A DNA stretch of 64,000 nt from Streptomyces akebiae (GCF_019599145.1 NZ_CP080647.1:3224001-3288000), one strand, 5' to 3'; shown: positions 1 to 9,721, counted from the first letter of the stretch. Notes: generated from the letters alone by a model not told the origin. Numbers and translations are program-made.

Positions 1-1
1 C

Positions 2-1366
2 TGGTTCGCGGGGAAAGGGCGACCGGTCACCGGGTTCAGCCTGGTGGCGGCCACGGAACTGCTGCCGGTGGGCTCCTCCACGGCCGGCGGGTCACAGGGG
101 GCCGGCGGTTCCAAGGCCGGTCTGCTGCATCTCCTCGTCCGCGCCCATCAGCCGCTGGTGCCGTCCCAGGGGGCCGCGACGCACCCCGGCGACTGCTACC
201 AACTGCTGCTCGGCGTACGCGAGGCGCTGCCGCCCCGGCTGGCACCCGCGCTGATCGGGCATGTGGCGGAGGGGCCGCTGGCCGGGCGGACGGTGTACGA
301 GGGGCTGCACGACCCCCGTCTCGCCGACGTCCTCCTGGAGGCGCTGCGGACCCAGGCTCGCGTCGGTGAGCTGCGCTGCGGGCGGGACACGCGCCATGAC
401 ATCCCCGAGGGCCTGGTGCCGCGTCTGGCCACCGCCGAGCAGTCCAACTCGTCCCTCGTCTACGGCGATACGTTCATCCTGAAGCTCTTCCGCCGGGTCG
501 TGCCCGGCGACAACCCCGACCTCGAACTGCCGCTCACCCTGTCCCGCGAGGGCTGCCCCCGGGTACCGGCGCCGGTGGCCTGGATGGTGGCGGACCTGGG
601 CCGCGCGGGCGACCCCGACGGCCATCACGTCCTGGGCGTCCTGCAACCGTTCCTGCACGGCGCGGCGGACGGCTGGGAACTGGCGCTGAGCATGCTGACC
701 AAGGGCGAGGACTTCACCGCCGAGGCACGGGCGCTGGGGCGGGCGACCGCCGAGGTGCACACGGCGCTGACGCGCGCCCTGCCCACGGTCACCCTGGGCC
801 GGCCCCAACTGCAGTCGCTGGTCGAGGGGATGACCGAGCGCCTGGAGGCGGCGGCGCAGTCCGTGCCCGCGCTGCGGCCGTACGCGCCCGGTCTGCACAC
901 GGCGTTCGAGGCGCTGGCCGACCTGGCGGCCGAGGGGCGCACCTGGACGGCCCAGCGCATCCACGGTGACCTGCACCTGGGGCAGTGTCTGCGTTCTCCG
1001 TCCGGGGAGTGGTCGCTCATAGATTTCGAGGGCGAGCCGTCGAAGCCGCTGGCCGAGCGGCGGATGCCGCAGCCCGTCGCCCGTGACATCGCCGGCATGC
1101 TCCGCTCCTTCGACTACGCCGCGCACTCCCTCCAGCCCCCGGCCACGGACTGGGCGACCACCTGCCGGGCCGCGTACTGCTCCGGGTACGCGGAGGTGGC
1201 GGGGGTCGATCCGCGGACCGATCCCGTGCTGCTGCGCGCGTACGAGACCGACAAGGCCGTGTACGAGGTCCTGTACGAGGCCCGCCACCGCCCCGACTGG
1301 CTCCCCGTCCCCCTGGCCGCCGTCCACCGCCTGGCCACGGACCCCTGCACCGACATCACCCCCTGA
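2..1366 (+). CDS. pep2: Maltokinase (Pep2/Mak), 5' end outside the window
   Basis: The frame is open from base 2 and ends at TGA 1364-1366, so the true start lies upstream. It opens with WFAGKGRPV, a typical N-lobe start of actinobacterial maltokinases. The catalytic loop [12 protein letters not shown] and the metal-binding LIDFEGEP motif are both present, so the aminoglycoside-phosphotransferase-like fold looks intact. The family phosphorylates maltose with ATP to maltose-1-phosphate in the cytosol, which GlgE then uses to build alpha-1,4-glucan. The branching enzyme gene follows after 28 bp, as expected for a GlgE-pathway operon (glgE and treS would lie upstream). The GTG at 44 is internal and not a credible start. 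Confidence 0.9.
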   Translation, partial: WFAGKGRPVTGFSLVAATELLPVGSSTAGGSQGAGGSKAGLLHLLVRAHQPLVPSQGAATHPGDCYQLLLGVREALPPRLAPALIGHVAEGPLAGRTVYEGLHDPRLADVLLEALRTQARVGELRCGRDTRHDIPEGLVPRLATAEQSNSSLVYGDTFILKLFRRVVPGDNPDLELPLTLSREGCPRVPAPVAWMVADLGRAGDPDGHHVLGVLQPFLHGAADGWELALSMLTKGEDFTAEARALGRATAEVHTALTRALPTVTLGRPQLQSLVEGMTERLEAAAQSVPALRPYAPGLHTAFEALADLAAEGRTWTAQRIHGDLHLGQCLRSPSGEWSLIDFEGEPSKPLAERRMPQPVARDIAGMLRSFDYAAHSLQPPATDWATTCRAAYCSGYAEVAGVDPRTDPVLLRAYETDKAVYEVLYEARHRPDWLPVPLAAVHRLATDPCTDITP

Positions 1367-1394
1367 CACCACCCCTCCCGAGGAGACCGTCCCT

Positions 1395-4300
1395 GTGACT
1401 CCCCGCCCGCCGTCCGACGACAGCACGCAGCCCCCCGACGCCGGGGCCGAGGTACCGGCTCCGGTGAAGAAGACCGCCGCGAAGAAGACGGCCACGACGA
1501 CGAAGAAGAAGACGGCAGCGAAGAAGGCAACGGCAGCGAAGGAGACGGTCGCCAAGAAGGCGACGGCGAAGAAGACAGCGACGAGGAAGACGGCGGCGAA
1601 GAGTACGACCGGAGCTGTCGCCGCCGAGGCGGCCTCGGGCGCACCGGCAGCCACGCGGACGGCCACCGGGGGTGGTGGCGAGGCCGCGCCGAGAAAGACG
1701 GCGCAGAGCGCGGGCACGGCGGCGGAGAAGGCCCCCACAACGCACGCCGTCGCCAAGAAGGCGGCGGCGAAGAAGGCCGCGGCGAAAAAGGTCCCGGCCG
1801 CGAAGAAGACCGTGGCGAAGAAGGCGGTCGGGAAGAGGACCGCGGCCAAGGACACCACGGCCGGGAAGACCACGGCCGGGAAGGTCGTCACCGTTGGTGC
1901 CTCCGCCGATGATGTCACCGCAGGAGCCGTGACCGCCGACGGTGTCGCCGAGAAGGCCGTAGCCAAGAAGGCCGTAGCCAAGAAGGCCGCCGCGAAGAAG
2001 GCCACCGCCCAGAAGACCATCGCGAAGAAGGCGGCCGCCAAGAAGGCCGCCCCCAAGAAAGCGGTCGCGAAGACGGCGGTCGCCGTGCAGCCCGTCGCCA
2101 AGAAGGCGGTGGCCGAATCGGCGGTAGCCAAGACGGCCACCACCAAGAAGACCGTCGCCAGGAAGGCCTCCGCGAAAAGGGCCGTGGCAGCGCCCGAGTC
2201 GGCCGTGTCCGAGCCGTCCGCGGCCGTGTCGGTGCTGGCCGGATCGTCCACCACGCCCCCCGGAGCGACCGTCCCCCACCAGGCCACCTCCGAGCCGGCC
2301 GGCCCCGACCCCGTGGTCCCCAAGCAGGCCACGGCCGAGCCGGTGCTCGACGAAACCACGGTCGCCGCACCGGCCGGCACCCAAGCCCCCGAGTCCCCCC
2401 TCGCCGAGCCGGCCTTCTCCCCCGCGATGGACGGCGGTGACCGGGAGCGGTTGTTGGCCGGTACGCATCATGAGCCGCATGCCGTGCTCGGGGCCCATCC
2501 CGCACCCGGTGGTGTGGTGTTCCGGGCGTTCCGGCCGTACGCGCTCGGGGTGAGCGTGGTGGTGGGGTCACTGCGGGCGGAGCTGCACGACGACGGGGGC
2601 GGCTTCTTCTCGGCGCTGCTGCCGCTGCGGGAGGTTCCGGGGGCGTACCGGCTGCTGGTGTCGTACGAGGGGACGGAGCAGGAGACCGAGGACGCGTACC
2701 GCTTCCTGCCCGCGATCGGTGAGCTGGACCTGTATCTCATCGGTGAGGGGCGGCACGAGCAGCTGTGGCGTGCGCTCGGCGCCGAGCCGATGACCCACCA
2801 GGGCGTCACCGGCACCCGCTTCACGGTGTGGGCCCCGAACGCGCGCGGCGTACGCGTGGCCGGGACCTTCAACTTCTGGGACGGCACGGGCTTCCCGATG
2901 CGTTCGCTGGGCTCCTCGGGCGTGTGGGAGCTGTTCGTGCCCGGGATCGGCGAGGGTGAGCTGTACAAGTTCGAGATCACCCGGCCGGACGGCTCGCGGA
3001 CGCTCCGGGCCGACCCACTGGCCCGCCGCACGGAGGTCCCGCCCGCCACGTCGTCCGTCGTGCACGCCTCGCACTACGAGTGGGGCGACGAGGAGTGGCT
3101 GGCGAGTCGGGCCGAGACCCCCGCGCACGAGGCGCCGTTCTCGGTCTACGAGGTCCATCTGCCGTCCTGGCGACCGGGACTGACCTACCGACAACTCGCG
3201 GAGCAACTGCCGGCGTACGTCTCCGACCTCGGCTTCACGCACGTCGAGCTGCTGCCGGTCGCCGAGCATCCCTTCGGTGGATCCTGGGGCTACCAGGTCA
3301 CCGGGTTCTACGCCCCGACCGCCCGCCTCGGCACCCCGGACGACTTCAAGTACCTGGTCGACGCCCTGCACCGGGCGGGGATCGGGGTGCTGATGGACTG
3401 GGTGCCGGCCCACTTCCCGCGTGACGACTGGGCGTTGGCGGAGTTCGACGGGCGCCCGCTGTACGAGCACGCGGACCCGGCGCGGGCGTCGCACCCCGAC
3501 TGGGGCACGCTGGAGTTCGACTACGGGCGCCGCGAGGTGCGCAACTTCCTGGTGGCCAACGCCGTCCACTGGTGCGAGGAGTACCACATCGACGGGCTGC
3601 GGGTGGATGCCGTCGCGTCGATGCTGTACCTCGACTACTCGCGCGAGCCGGGCCAGTGGACACCGAACGAGCACGGCGGCCGGGAGAACCTGGACGCGGT
3701 CGCCTTCCTCCAGGAGATGAACGCCACCGTGTACCGGCGGGTGCCGGGCGTCGTGACGATCGCGGAGGAGTCCACGGCCTGGGACGGGGTCACGCGCGCC
3801 ACCCACCACACCGGTCCGGGCGGCTTCGGAGGGCTCGGCTTCGGCCTGAAGTGGAACATGGGCTGGATGCACGACTCGCTGGACTACATGGCCAAGGACC
3901 CCGTCCATCGCAAGCACCACCACCACGAGATGACCTTCTCGATGGTGTACGCGTACAGCGAGAACTACGTCCTGCCCATCTCGCACGACGAGGTCGTGCA
4001 CGGCAAGGGCTCACTGGTGTCGAAGATGCCGGGCGACTGGTGGCAGCAGCGCGCCAACCACCGCGCCTACCTCGGCTTCATGTGGGCCCATCCGGGCAAG
4101 CAACTGCTCTTCATGGGGCAGGAGTTCGCGCAGGGCGCGGAGTGGTCGGAGGCGCACGGGCCGGACTGGTGGCTGCTCGATCCGGCGTACGGCGCGGAGG
4201 CGGACCACCGGGGGGTACGGGACCTCGTCCGTGACCTCAACACGGTGTACCGCCGCACTCCCGCCCTCTGGGAGCAGGACACCCGGCCGGCGGGGTTCTC

Positions 4301-4604
4301 GTGGATCACGGGGGACTCGGCGGACGACAACGTCCTCGCGTTCCTGCGGTTCGCCGAGGACGGCAGTCCGCTGCTGGCGGTCTCCAACTTCTCGCCGGTG
4401 GTGCGGCAGGACTACCGTCTGGGTGTCCCCGAGGACGTCCCTGCGTGGCGTGAGGTGCTCAACACGGACGCCGGTGTCTATGGGGGGACGGATCTGACCA
4501 CGGCCCACCCGGTGAAGCCGGAGCCCCACCCCTGGCACGCCCAGCCCGCCAGCATCCGGGTGACCCTCCCGCCCTTGACCACCCTCTGGCTCCGCCCGGC
4601 CTGA
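1395..4604 (+). CDS. glgB: 1,4-alpha-glucan branching enzyme GlgB with long K/A-rich N-terminal extension
   Basis: GTG 1395 follows AGGAG at 1381-1385; the product is 1069 aa. Residues about 345-1069 form a full-length GH13 branching enzyme: an N-terminal carbohydrate-binding part, then the catalytic barrel with RVDAVASM (nucleophile Asp, about 737), TIAEEST (acid Glu, about 790) and SHDEVVHG (about 864). It makes alpha-1,6 branches in glycogen or the GlgE-derived glucan. Residues about 24-265 are a low-complexity tail of AAKK, VAKKA and KKTAAKK repeats like histone H1 or HupS tails, followed by a Pro/Ala/Glu linker to about 340. Most branching enzymes are 700-750 aa and lack this tail, so residues 1-344 are an addition. 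Alternative starts inside the tail lack a comparable Shine-Dalgarno sequence. Confidence 0.92.
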   Translation: MTPRPPSDDSTQPPDAGAEVPAPVKKTAAKKTATTTKKKTAAKKATAAKETVAKKATAKKTATRKTAAKSTTGAVAAEAASGAPAATRTATGGGGEAAPRKTAQSAGTAAEKAPTTHAVAKKAAAKKAAAKKVPAAKKTVAKKAVGKRTAAKDTTAGKTTAGKVVTVGASADDVTAGAVTADGVAEKAVAKKAVAKKAAAKKATAQKTIAKKAAAKKAAPKKAVAKTAVAVQPVAKKAVAESAVAKTATTKKTVARKASAKRAVAAPESAVSEPSAAVSVLAGSSTTPPGATVPHQATSEPAGPDPVVPKQATAEPVLDETTVAAPAGTQAPESPLAEPAFSPAMDGGDRERLLAGTHHEPHAVLGAHPAPGGVVFRAFRPYALGVSVVVGSLRAELHDDGGGFFSALLPLREVPGAYRLLVSYEGTEQETEDAYRFLPAIGELDLYLIGEGRHEQLWRALGAEPMTHQGVTGTRFTVWAPNARGVRVAGTFNFWDGTGFPMRSLGSSGVWELFVPGIGEGELYKFEITRPDGSRTLRADPLARRTEVPPATSSVVHASHYEWGDEEWLASRAETPAHEAPFSVYEVHLPSWRPGLTYRQLAEQLPAYVSDLGFTHVELLPVAEHPFGGSWGYQVTGFYAPTARLGTPDDFKYLVDALHRAGIGVLMDWVPAHFPRDDWALAEFDGRPLYEHADPARASHPDWGTLEFDYGRREVRNFLVANAVHWCEEYHIDGLRVDAVASMLYLDYSREPGQWTPNEHGGRENLDAVAFLQEMNATVYRRVPGVVTIAEESTAWDGVTRATHHTGPGGFGGLGFGLKWNMGWMHDSLDYMAKDPVHRKHHHHEMTFSMVYAYSENYVLPISHDEVVHGKGSLVSKMPGDWWQQRANHRAYLGFMWAHPGKQLLFMGQEFAQGAEWSEAHGPDWWLLDPAYGAEADHRGVRDLVRDLNTVYRRTPALWEQDTRPAGFSWITGDSADDNVLAFLRFAEDGSPLLAVSNFSPVVRQDYRLGVPEDVPAWREVLNTDAGVYGGTDLTTAHPVKPEPHPWHAQPASIRVTLPPLTTLWLRPA

Positions 4605-4614
4605 CCGGGTGTGC

Positions 4615-4711
4615 TGTCGGGTGCGGGTCCGGTGAGGGCTGGTCGCGCAGCCCCTGCTTCTCAGGGGCGCGGGGAACTGCGCGAGAAGCCCCACCGGACC
4701 CGCACCCGACA
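4615..4711. terminator. Long inverted repeat between convergent glgB and P450 genes
   Basis: Perfect 20-bp arms at 4615-4634 (TGTCGGGTGCGGGTCCGGTG) and 4692-4711 enclose a 57-nt centre. The centre holds the dispersed repeat TCAGGGGCGCGGGGAACTGCGCGA and a second, bulged hairpin (CGCGCAGCCCCTG with CAGGGGCGCG). It fills the gap between the glgB stop (4604) and the P450 stop (4717), so it is probably a bidirectional terminator. There is no clear T-tract, as is common for Streptomyces terminators. Confidence 0.7.
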
Positions 4712-4716
4712 ACGCG

Positions 4717-6165
4717 TCAGCCGCTTCTCCTCCTGCCCGACATCATCCGCCGCAGCAACCCCAACAACCCACTGCTCTCCTCTTGCCGCACCCCCGGCTC
4801 AACACCCGCGACCCCCGCCTCGGCCGACGCAGCCGACGCTCCCGCCCCGTCCACCCACCGCTCCCCCACCCCACGCACCGAACTGTGCCCGGCGAGTTCG
4901 TAACGCACCGGCAGCAGCTTCAACCCCCGCACCACAGGCCCCGACCGCCACGGCAACTGATCCGGCGGCAGAGTCAGCTCCGCCCGGCCGAAGTGCTCGA
5001 AGATCCGCCCCACCGCGGTCGTGACGATCGTCCCCGCCAGCTCCCGTGCGGCGCTGGGACACTGATGCGGCCCCGCCCCCCACGCCAGATGCGCCCGCGT
5101 ACTGACGGCTGAGTCGACGAGGTGCGAGGACCCGATCTTCAGCAGATCCTGATGCGCGGCGGCGACGGACGGCGACACGATGTCCCCGGCCCGGATCAGG
5201 AAGTTCCCGAGCCGCACGTCACGCGCCGCGAAGCGGAAGCACAGATTGGCCGTCGGCGGATTCGCCAGCGCGGCCCGGTTCACGGTCTCCCCGAGCTGCC
5301 CGTTCGACAGGCTCCGCCGCACGGTCGCGTTCCCCCGCAGCACCTCCAGCAGCGTGTTGCAGACCATGTTGCCGGTGATGTCGTTGAGATAGACCGCGTT
5401 CATGAACAGCTCACGGCCCAACTGCTCGTCGCTCAACGACGGGTCGGCCAGCAGCATGTAGGAGGTGAGGTCCTCCCCGGGGCGGGACCGCCGATGCGCG
5501 GCGAGCCGTGTCATAGCCCCCAGCGCCCGCCCGGTCGCCGGCCCCGCGTCCGGTCCGCCGTCCAGCATCCGCCACAGGTCCATGACCATCTCGTCGCCGA
5601 GTTCGACGGGACACCCGAAGAGCTTGGTCGTCACCATGAGCAGCAGCGGCCGGGTGTACTGCGCCGCGAGGTCGGCGAACCCGGTGGTCCCCGACTCGGC
5701 GGCGAGCATGGCGATCAGTTCGTCGGCGTAGTGCGCGACGGCCGCCCGCAGCTCCCAGCCCTCGGGCGAGTGCCCGTCCTGGAAGGGCCGCATCGCCGAG
5801 TGGTAGCTCAGCCGTGCGTGGCGGTGCTCCTCGTCGTCGAAGAACATGGTCTGCCGGACCTCGTACCCGGCGAGCAGGGGCCAGTCCTGGGGCAGCCGCC
5901 CCTCCGCCCGCGCCCGCCAGTGCCGTACGTCGCGCCGCCACACGCTCTCGTTGCGCAGGACCTCCAGCACCTCGCGGTAGTCGAGAACCAGCCACGCCGG
6001 CACCCCCATCAGCCCCACGGGTGCCACGGGGCCGTACGTACTCCGCAGTCGCTCGTAGACGCTGCCCGGGTCCCCGTCGAACTCCGAGGTCAGCAACGGC
6101 TCCACGGGGAGCGATTCCAGGCCGGGGCCGCCGGTCGGTGCGGCCGCGAACGGATGTGTTTCCAT
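4717..6165 (-). CDS. Atypical cytochrome P450 (conservon/CYP157-like features)
   Basis: The product is 482 aa from ATG 6165 (METHPFAAAP). Other in-frame starts at 6177 and 6216 are possible; none has a convincing ribosome-binding site. The haem-ligand loop is AWGAGPHQCPSA with Cys369, differing from the usual F-G-x-G-x-H-x-C-x-G by Trp for Phe and Ser for the last Gly. The K-helix reads ETVNR (293-297), so Thr294 occupies the position of the ExxR glutamate. The I-helix has NDITGN instead of A-G-x-(E/D)-T-T. Loss of ExxR is known from the Streptomyces CYP157 family, so assignment near CYP156/157 is an inference. The substrate is unknown and no ferredoxin gene lies nearby. The C-terminal about 50 residues are an Ala/Gly/Arg-rich tail. 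Confidence 0.85.
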   Translation of the reverse strand: METHPFAAAPTGGPGLESLPVEPLLTSEFDGDPGSVYERLRSTYGPVAPVGLMGVPAWLVLDYREVLEVLRNESVWRRDVRHWRARAEGRLPQDWPLLAGYEVRQTMFFDDEEHRHARLSYHSAMRPFQDGHSPEGWELRAAVAHYADELIAMLAAESGTTGFADLAAQYTRPLLLMVTTKLFGCPVELGDEMVMDLWRMLDGGPDAGPATGRALGAMTRLAAHRRSRPGEDLTSYMLLADPSLSDEQLGRELFMNAVYLNDITGNMVCNTLLEVLRGNATVRRSLSNGQLGETVNRAALANPPTANLCFRFAARDVRLGNFLIRAGDIVSPSVAAAHQDLLKIGSSHLVDSAVSTRAHLAWGAGPHQCPSAARELAGTIVTTAVGRIFEHFGRAELTLPPDQLPWRSGPVVRGLKLLPVRYELAGHSSVRGVGERWVDGAGASAASAEAGVAGVEPGVRQEESSGLLGLLRRMMSGRRRSG

Positions 6166-6309
6166 GCCGACACGCATACCGCATGAAGCGTGTACGAGCA
6201 GTGACGATGACGCCAACCGTTACAGGTTGGTGATCCCTGATGCACCTGTGGTGACGGTGGCGGGGGTGCCGGCTGCCGGGCACCCGGCAGTCGGCCACCC
6301 CGGCCCACT

Positions 6310-8598
6310 TCAAGCCAGGGCCGGCAACTCCTCCAGCGCCTTCGGCAGTTCCTCGGCGTGCACGACACCGAGCGTCTGCGTCGCTCGCGTCAGGGCGACG
6401 TACAGATCGCTCGTGCCGAAGCGCCCCGGCTCGACGACGAGCACGGAGTCGAACTCCAGGCCCTTGGCCTGCCGGGGGTCGAGGAGGACGACGGTGCGGG
6501 TCAGGTCGGGCTCCGCGCCCGCCGTGACGCCGTCCAGCCGGGCCGCCAGCGCCCGGTGCAGCTCGCGCGGCGCGATCACCGCGAGGCGGCCCTCGGCGGG
6601 GGTGAGTTCGGCGACCACCCCGGCCACCGCGGCGGGCAGTTCCCTCGTCGCCGCGCGGCGCGCCCAGGGCCGTACGCCGGTGGACCGTACGGAGCTCGGC
6701 GGTTCGAAGTCCGGCCGCTCGGCGCGGACGACACCGGCCGCGACCGCCATGATCTCGGCGGGGGTGCGGTAGTTGACGCCCAGCCGGGTGTGCTCCCAGC
6801 GGTCCTGGACGTACGGGGCGAGGATGTCGGCCCAGGAGCCGACGCCCGCGGCCTCGGCCGTCTGGGCCGGGTCGCCGACCAGCGTCATGGAGCGGGTCGG
6901 CGAGCGGCGCATCAGCAGACGCCAGGCCATCGGCGACAGCTCCTGCGCCTCGTCGACGATGATGTGCCCGAACGCCCAGGTGCGGTCGGCCGCCGCCCGC
7001 TCGGCCGCGCTGCGGTGGTCGTCCTCCTCGTGCCGCTCGGCGAACCGTTCGGCGTCGATGATGTCGTGGGCGGACAGCACCTCCGAGCCGTCGGGGTCGC
7101 TGTCCTCCTTGTCCTCGAACTCGTAGGTCCGGGACGCGTAGGACACCTCCAGCACGCCCTGCGCGTAGGCGATCTGGGTCTCCCGCTCGCGCTCGGCACG
7201 GGCCCGCGCCGGCCGGTCGTCCTCCCCGAGCAGTTCCGCGGCCTCGTCGAGCAGCGGCACGTCGGCGACCGTCCACGCGCGCGTGACCGGACGGCGTACG
7301 GCGTCGGCGTCCTCCTTCGGCAGATACGCGTCCGGCTCGGCCAGGAAGTCGGCGATCAGCCGGCGCGGGGTGATCCGGGGCCACAACTGGCCGATGGCGG
7401 ACCAGACCTCGGGGTTCTCGGCCAACTCGTCGCGGATCTGGGTGATGTCACTGGCGTCGAGGAGGTTGCTGCCGTCGTACGGGTCGGTGCCGATGCGTTC
7501 GGCGACCATCTCGGTGAGGGTGTTGAGGATGTAGCCCTCGAAGTACTCGCGGGCCGCGTTGTGCGGGAGTTTCGCCTCGCGGGTGCGCTCGCGGGCGACC
7601 CGTACGAGGTCGTCGTCGAGCATGAGGATCTCCCGGTCGTGCTCGATGGCGATCACGGGGTCGGGCAGCGACTGCCGGTCCCGCACGACGGCCGCGAGGA
7701 CGTCGGCCATGACGGCGCTCCCCTTCACCCGGGCGGCCGCCGGGGTGTCGGTGGCGGTGGCCCGTACGCCGGGGAACAGTTCGCCGACCGTGGCCAGCAG
7801 CACCCCCGTCTCGCCCAGCGACGGCAGCACCTCGCCGATGTAGCCGAGGAAGGCCGGGTTGGGCCCGACGACGAGGACGGCGCGCTTGGCGAGCAGGTCC
7901 CGCTGCTCGTAGAGGAGGTAGGCGGCCCGGTGCAGGGCGACGGCGGTCTTGCCCGTGCCGGGGCCGCCCTCCACGACCATCACCCCCTGGTGCGGGGCGC
8001 GGATGACGCGGTCCTGCTCGGCCTGGATGGTCTGCACGATGTCGCCCATGCGCCCGGTGCGGGCGGAGTTGAGGGCGGCCAGCAGGACGGCGTCGCCGGT
8101 CGGGTCCTCGTACCCGGTACGGGTCGCGTCGCCGAGGTCGAGGATCTCGTCGTGCAGGGCGGTGACCCGGCGGCCCTCGGTGGTGAGGTGCCGGCGGCGG
8201 CGCAGCCCCATCGGGGTGTGGCCGGTGGCGAGGTAGAAGGGTCGGGCGACGTCGGCGCGCCAGTCGATGAGGATCGGGGTCCGCTCGGCGTCGTCCTCGC
8301 GCAGCCCGATGCGGCCGATGTGGTGGACGGCCCCGTCGGCGAGGTCGAGCCGGCCGAAGCAGAGCGAGCCGTCGACGGCGTTCAGCGCGGCCAGCAGTCC
8401 CGAGCGCTCGGCGACCAGGATGTCCCGCTCCAGACGGGCCTGCATGGGCGTGTTGCCCTGGGCGAGCGCGTCCGTGACGGACCCCTCGGTCTCACCGCGC
8501 AGGGCGTCCACGCGGGCATACAGCCCGTCGATGAATTCCTGCTCGCGCCGCAATTCATCGTGTGAATCATGCGAAAAGCCGGTGTTTGACAATTCCAC
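6310..8598 (-). CDS. helD: HelD-like helicase / RNA polymerase recycling ATPase (UvrD superfamily)
   Basis: The product is 762 aa from GTG 8598. The N-terminus (about 10-80) looks like the coiled-coil arm that enters the RNA polymerase secondary channel. Walker A GGPGTGKT is at 211-218, the Walker B-like IIVDEAQEL near 555, and a C-terminal UvrD helicase block carries VALTRATQTLGVVH. Actinobacterial HelD proteins release stalled RNA polymerase and some (HelR) protect it from rifamycins. I found no sequence like the inverted repeat of the rifamycin-associated element upstream, so rifamycin control is not supported here. GGGCGGGA lies very close to the GTG; a TATATC hexamer 14 nt upstream of it on the minus strand could be a -10. 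Confidence 0.9.
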   Translation of the reverse strand: MELSNTGFSHDSHDELRREQEFIDGLYARVDALRGETEGSVTDALAQGNTPMQARLERDILVAERSGLLAALNAVDGSLCFGRLDLADGAVHHIGRIGLREDDAERTPILIDWRADVARPFYLATGHTPMGLRRRRHLTTEGRRVTALHDEILDLGDATRTGYEDPTGDAVLLAALNSARTGRMGDIVQTIQAEQDRVIRAPHQGVMVVEGGPGTGKTAVALHRAAYLLYEQRDLLAKRAVLVVGPNPAFLGYIGEVLPSLGETGVLLATVGELFPGVRATATDTPAAARVKGSAVMADVLAAVVRDRQSLPDPVIAIEHDREILMLDDDLVRVARERTREAKLPHNAAREYFEGYILNTLTEMVAERIGTDPYDGSNLLDASDITQIRDELAENPEVWSAIGQLWPRITPRRLIADFLAEPDAYLPKEDADAVRRPVTRAWTVADVPLLDEAAELLGEDDRPARARAERERETQIAYAQGVLEVSYASRTYEFEDKEDSDPDGSEVLSAHDIIDAERFAERHEEDDHRSAAERAAADRTWAFGHIIVDEAQELSPMAWRLLMRRSPTRSMTLVGDPAQTAEAAGVGSWADILAPYVQDRWEHTRLGVNYRTPAEIMAVAAGVVRAERPDFEPPSSVRSTGVRPWARRAATRELPAAVAGVVAELTPAEGRLAVIAPRELHRALAARLDGVTAGAEPDLTRTVVLLDPRQAKGLEFDSVLVVEPGRFGTSDLYVALTRATQTLGVVHAEELPKALEELPALA

Positions 8599-8680
8599 TC
8601 CCGCCCGGATATACTCTGCTCACTGAACTTCTTTGCGACCCATCCTTTTGAAGTCGCGAACCATTCAATATACGCAGAAA

Positions 8681-8710
8681 AAGCCCCCGAGCACAATTGC
8701 TCGGGGGCTT
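8681..8710. terminator. Bidirectional intrinsic terminator downstream of trx
   Basis: Perfect 13-bp arms AAGCCCCCGAGCA and TGCTCGGGGGCTT flank a CAAT loop. On the minus strand the hairpin runs into TTTTT, ending the MerR-thioredoxin transcript before helD. A short T-run also follows on the plus strand. Confidence 0.9.
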
Positions 8711-8741
8711 TTCTCGTCCCTGAGGTCGGAGCCGTCGTCCG

Positions 8742-9074
8742 TCAGAGCACGTCGTCCAGTTCCGCCAGCAGCCGCCGCTTCGGCCGCGCGCCGACCATGG
8801 CCTTCAGCGGCTCACCGCCCTTGAACACCATGAACGTCGGCATCGAGAGCACCCGGTACGCGCGGGTGGTCTCCGGATTGGTGTCCACGTCCAGCTGCAC
8901 CACCTTCAGCCGCTCGCCCTCCTCCGCCGCGAGCGCGCTCAGCACCGGCCCCATCTGCCGGCACGGCGGACACCAGTCGGCGGTGAACTCCACCAACACC
9001 GGCAACGCGGCCCCGATCACCTCCGCCTCGAAGTCCGCGTCTGTCACCTCGGCCACACCAGCCGCTCTGATCAC
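8742..9074 (-). CDS. Thioredoxin with WCPPC active site
   Basis: The 110-aa product is a complete single-domain thioredoxin: VLVEFTADWCPPCRQM holds the redox pair and the cis-Pro loop is SMPTFMVF. The active site is WCPPC, not the classical WCGPC; Pro in that position usually raises the redox potential, so a role other than general reductase is possible (inference). Its ATG overlaps the TGA of the upstream merR gene by 4 bp (9071-9074), so the two are co-transcribed and translationally coupled. This suggests the regulator senses a redox or chemical stress that the thioredoxin helps relieve. Confidence 0.92.
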   Translation of the reverse strand: MIRAAGVAEVTDADFEAEVIGAALPVLVEFTADWCPPCRQMGPVLSALAAEEGERLKVVQLDVDTNPETTRAYRVLSMPTFMVFKGGEPLKAMVGARPKRRLLAELDDVL

Positions 9075-9505
9075 AGCTCCCCGCCTCCCGCTCCCAGTTC
9101 ACACTCCGGCTCCGGACCGCCCGGAACCCCCGCCTCGTCCGCCAGCCGCTGCCGCGCCCGCTCGGCCCGCGCCAGCTGCTCGCCGACCGACGCCCGCACC
9201 GCCGCCAACTCGCCGATCAGCGCGTCGAGTTCGTCCAGCTTCCGCCGGTACACCGCCAGCGACGCCGGGCACGAGTCGCCCTCCGGATGGCCCGCCCGCA
9301 GGCACTCCACGAAGGGCCGTGTCTCCTCCAGGTCGAACCCGAAGTCCTGCAAGGTCCGGATCTGCCGCAGCAGCCTCAGATCCGCCTCGTCGTACGTCCG
9401 GTACCCGTTCCCCGCCCGCCGCGCGGGCAACAGCCCCCGCGCCTCGTAGTACCGCAACGCCCGTGTCGTCGTCCCGGCCCGTGCCGCCAGCTCCCCGATG
9501 CGCAT
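9071..9505 (-). CDS. MerR-family transcriptional regulator
   Basis: The 144-aa protein starts MRIGELAARAGTTTRALRYYEARGLL, the canonical MerR winged HTH, followed by NGYRTYDEADLRLLRQI and a coiled-coil dimerisation helix. The effector end holds Cys in FVECLRAGH, GDSCPAS and PECEL, but the SoxR CX2CXCX5C iron-sulphur signature is absent, so it is not SoxR. A perfect palindrome at 9520-9539 lies 14 bp upstream of the ATG and is probably its own operator. No Shine-Dalgarno is seen, so a very short or absent leader is likely. The ligand is unknown; cysteine-based sensing is an inference. Confidence 0.9.
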   Translation of the reverse strand: MRIGELAARAGTTTRALRYYEARGLLPARRAGNGYRTYDEADLRLLRQIRTLQDFGFDLEETRPFVECLRAGHPEGDSCPASLAVYRRKLDELDALIGELAAVRASVGEQLARAERARQRLADEAGVPGGPEPECELGAGGGEL

Positions 9506-9519
9506 ACGAGGACGGTATT

Positions 9520-9539
9520 CCTTGACGCCGACGTCAAGG
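9520..9539 (-). promoter_or_regulatory. Palindromic operator for the MerR regulator
   Basis: CCTTGACG-CCGA-CGTCAAGG is a perfect inverted repeat (8-bp arms, 4-bp centre). On the minus strand it contains a TTGACG -35-like hexamer, so regulator binding would sit directly on the merR-trx promoter. Confidence 0.6.
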
Positions 9540-9614
9540 CCAACGCGCCCCGTCCGGGACGCGAGGAATGCGCGAGAAGCCCCGTCGGCGGGGGCGGATC
9601 GAGACGCGAAAAAA

Positions 9615-9655
9615 CCGAGTGACCAGGTCTATAGGGGGAGGACCTGGCCACTCGG
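9615..9655 (-). terminator. Stem-loop 1 downstream of dctA with T-tract on the minus strand
   Basis: Arms 9615-9629 and 9641-9655 (15 bp, one mismatch) surround an 11-nt loop (TATAGGGGGAG on the plus strand). On the minus strand the hairpin is followed by GGTTTTTTCGCG, the expected intrinsic terminator form for the dctA transcript. Confidence 0.8.
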
Positions 9656-9680
9656 GGTTCTGGGACTCTTCAGTTGGTTT

Positions 9681-9721
9681 CCGTACGGCCGGGTCTACGG
9701 GGGGAGGACCCGGCCGTACGG
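9681..9721 (-). terminator. Stem-loop 2 downstream of dctA, same architecture as stem-loop 1
   Basis: Perfect 15-bp arms (CCGTACGGCCGGGTC and its complement, 9681-9695 and 9707-9721) surround an 11-nt loop (TACGGGGGGAG on the plus strand). The loop is nearly identical to that of the neighbouring hairpin while the stem sequence differs. It lies 19 bp after the dctA stop codon (9740) and is the first of two tandem hairpins on that transcript. Confidence 0.6.

Noticed and set aside
92..2380. Long minus-strand frame opposite glgB (762 codons)
   Set aside because: It is the antisense of the AAKK repeats, giving Phe/Ala/Val low complexity; the plus strand has a clear GlgB.
6358..8565. 735-codon plus-strand frame opposite helD
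   Set aside because: Shadow of the GC-rich coding strand; HelD motifs are on the minus strand.
8599..8741. Rifamycin-associated element for helD
   Set aside because: The inverted repeat typical of that element was not found; only the trx terminator and a weak promoter are present.
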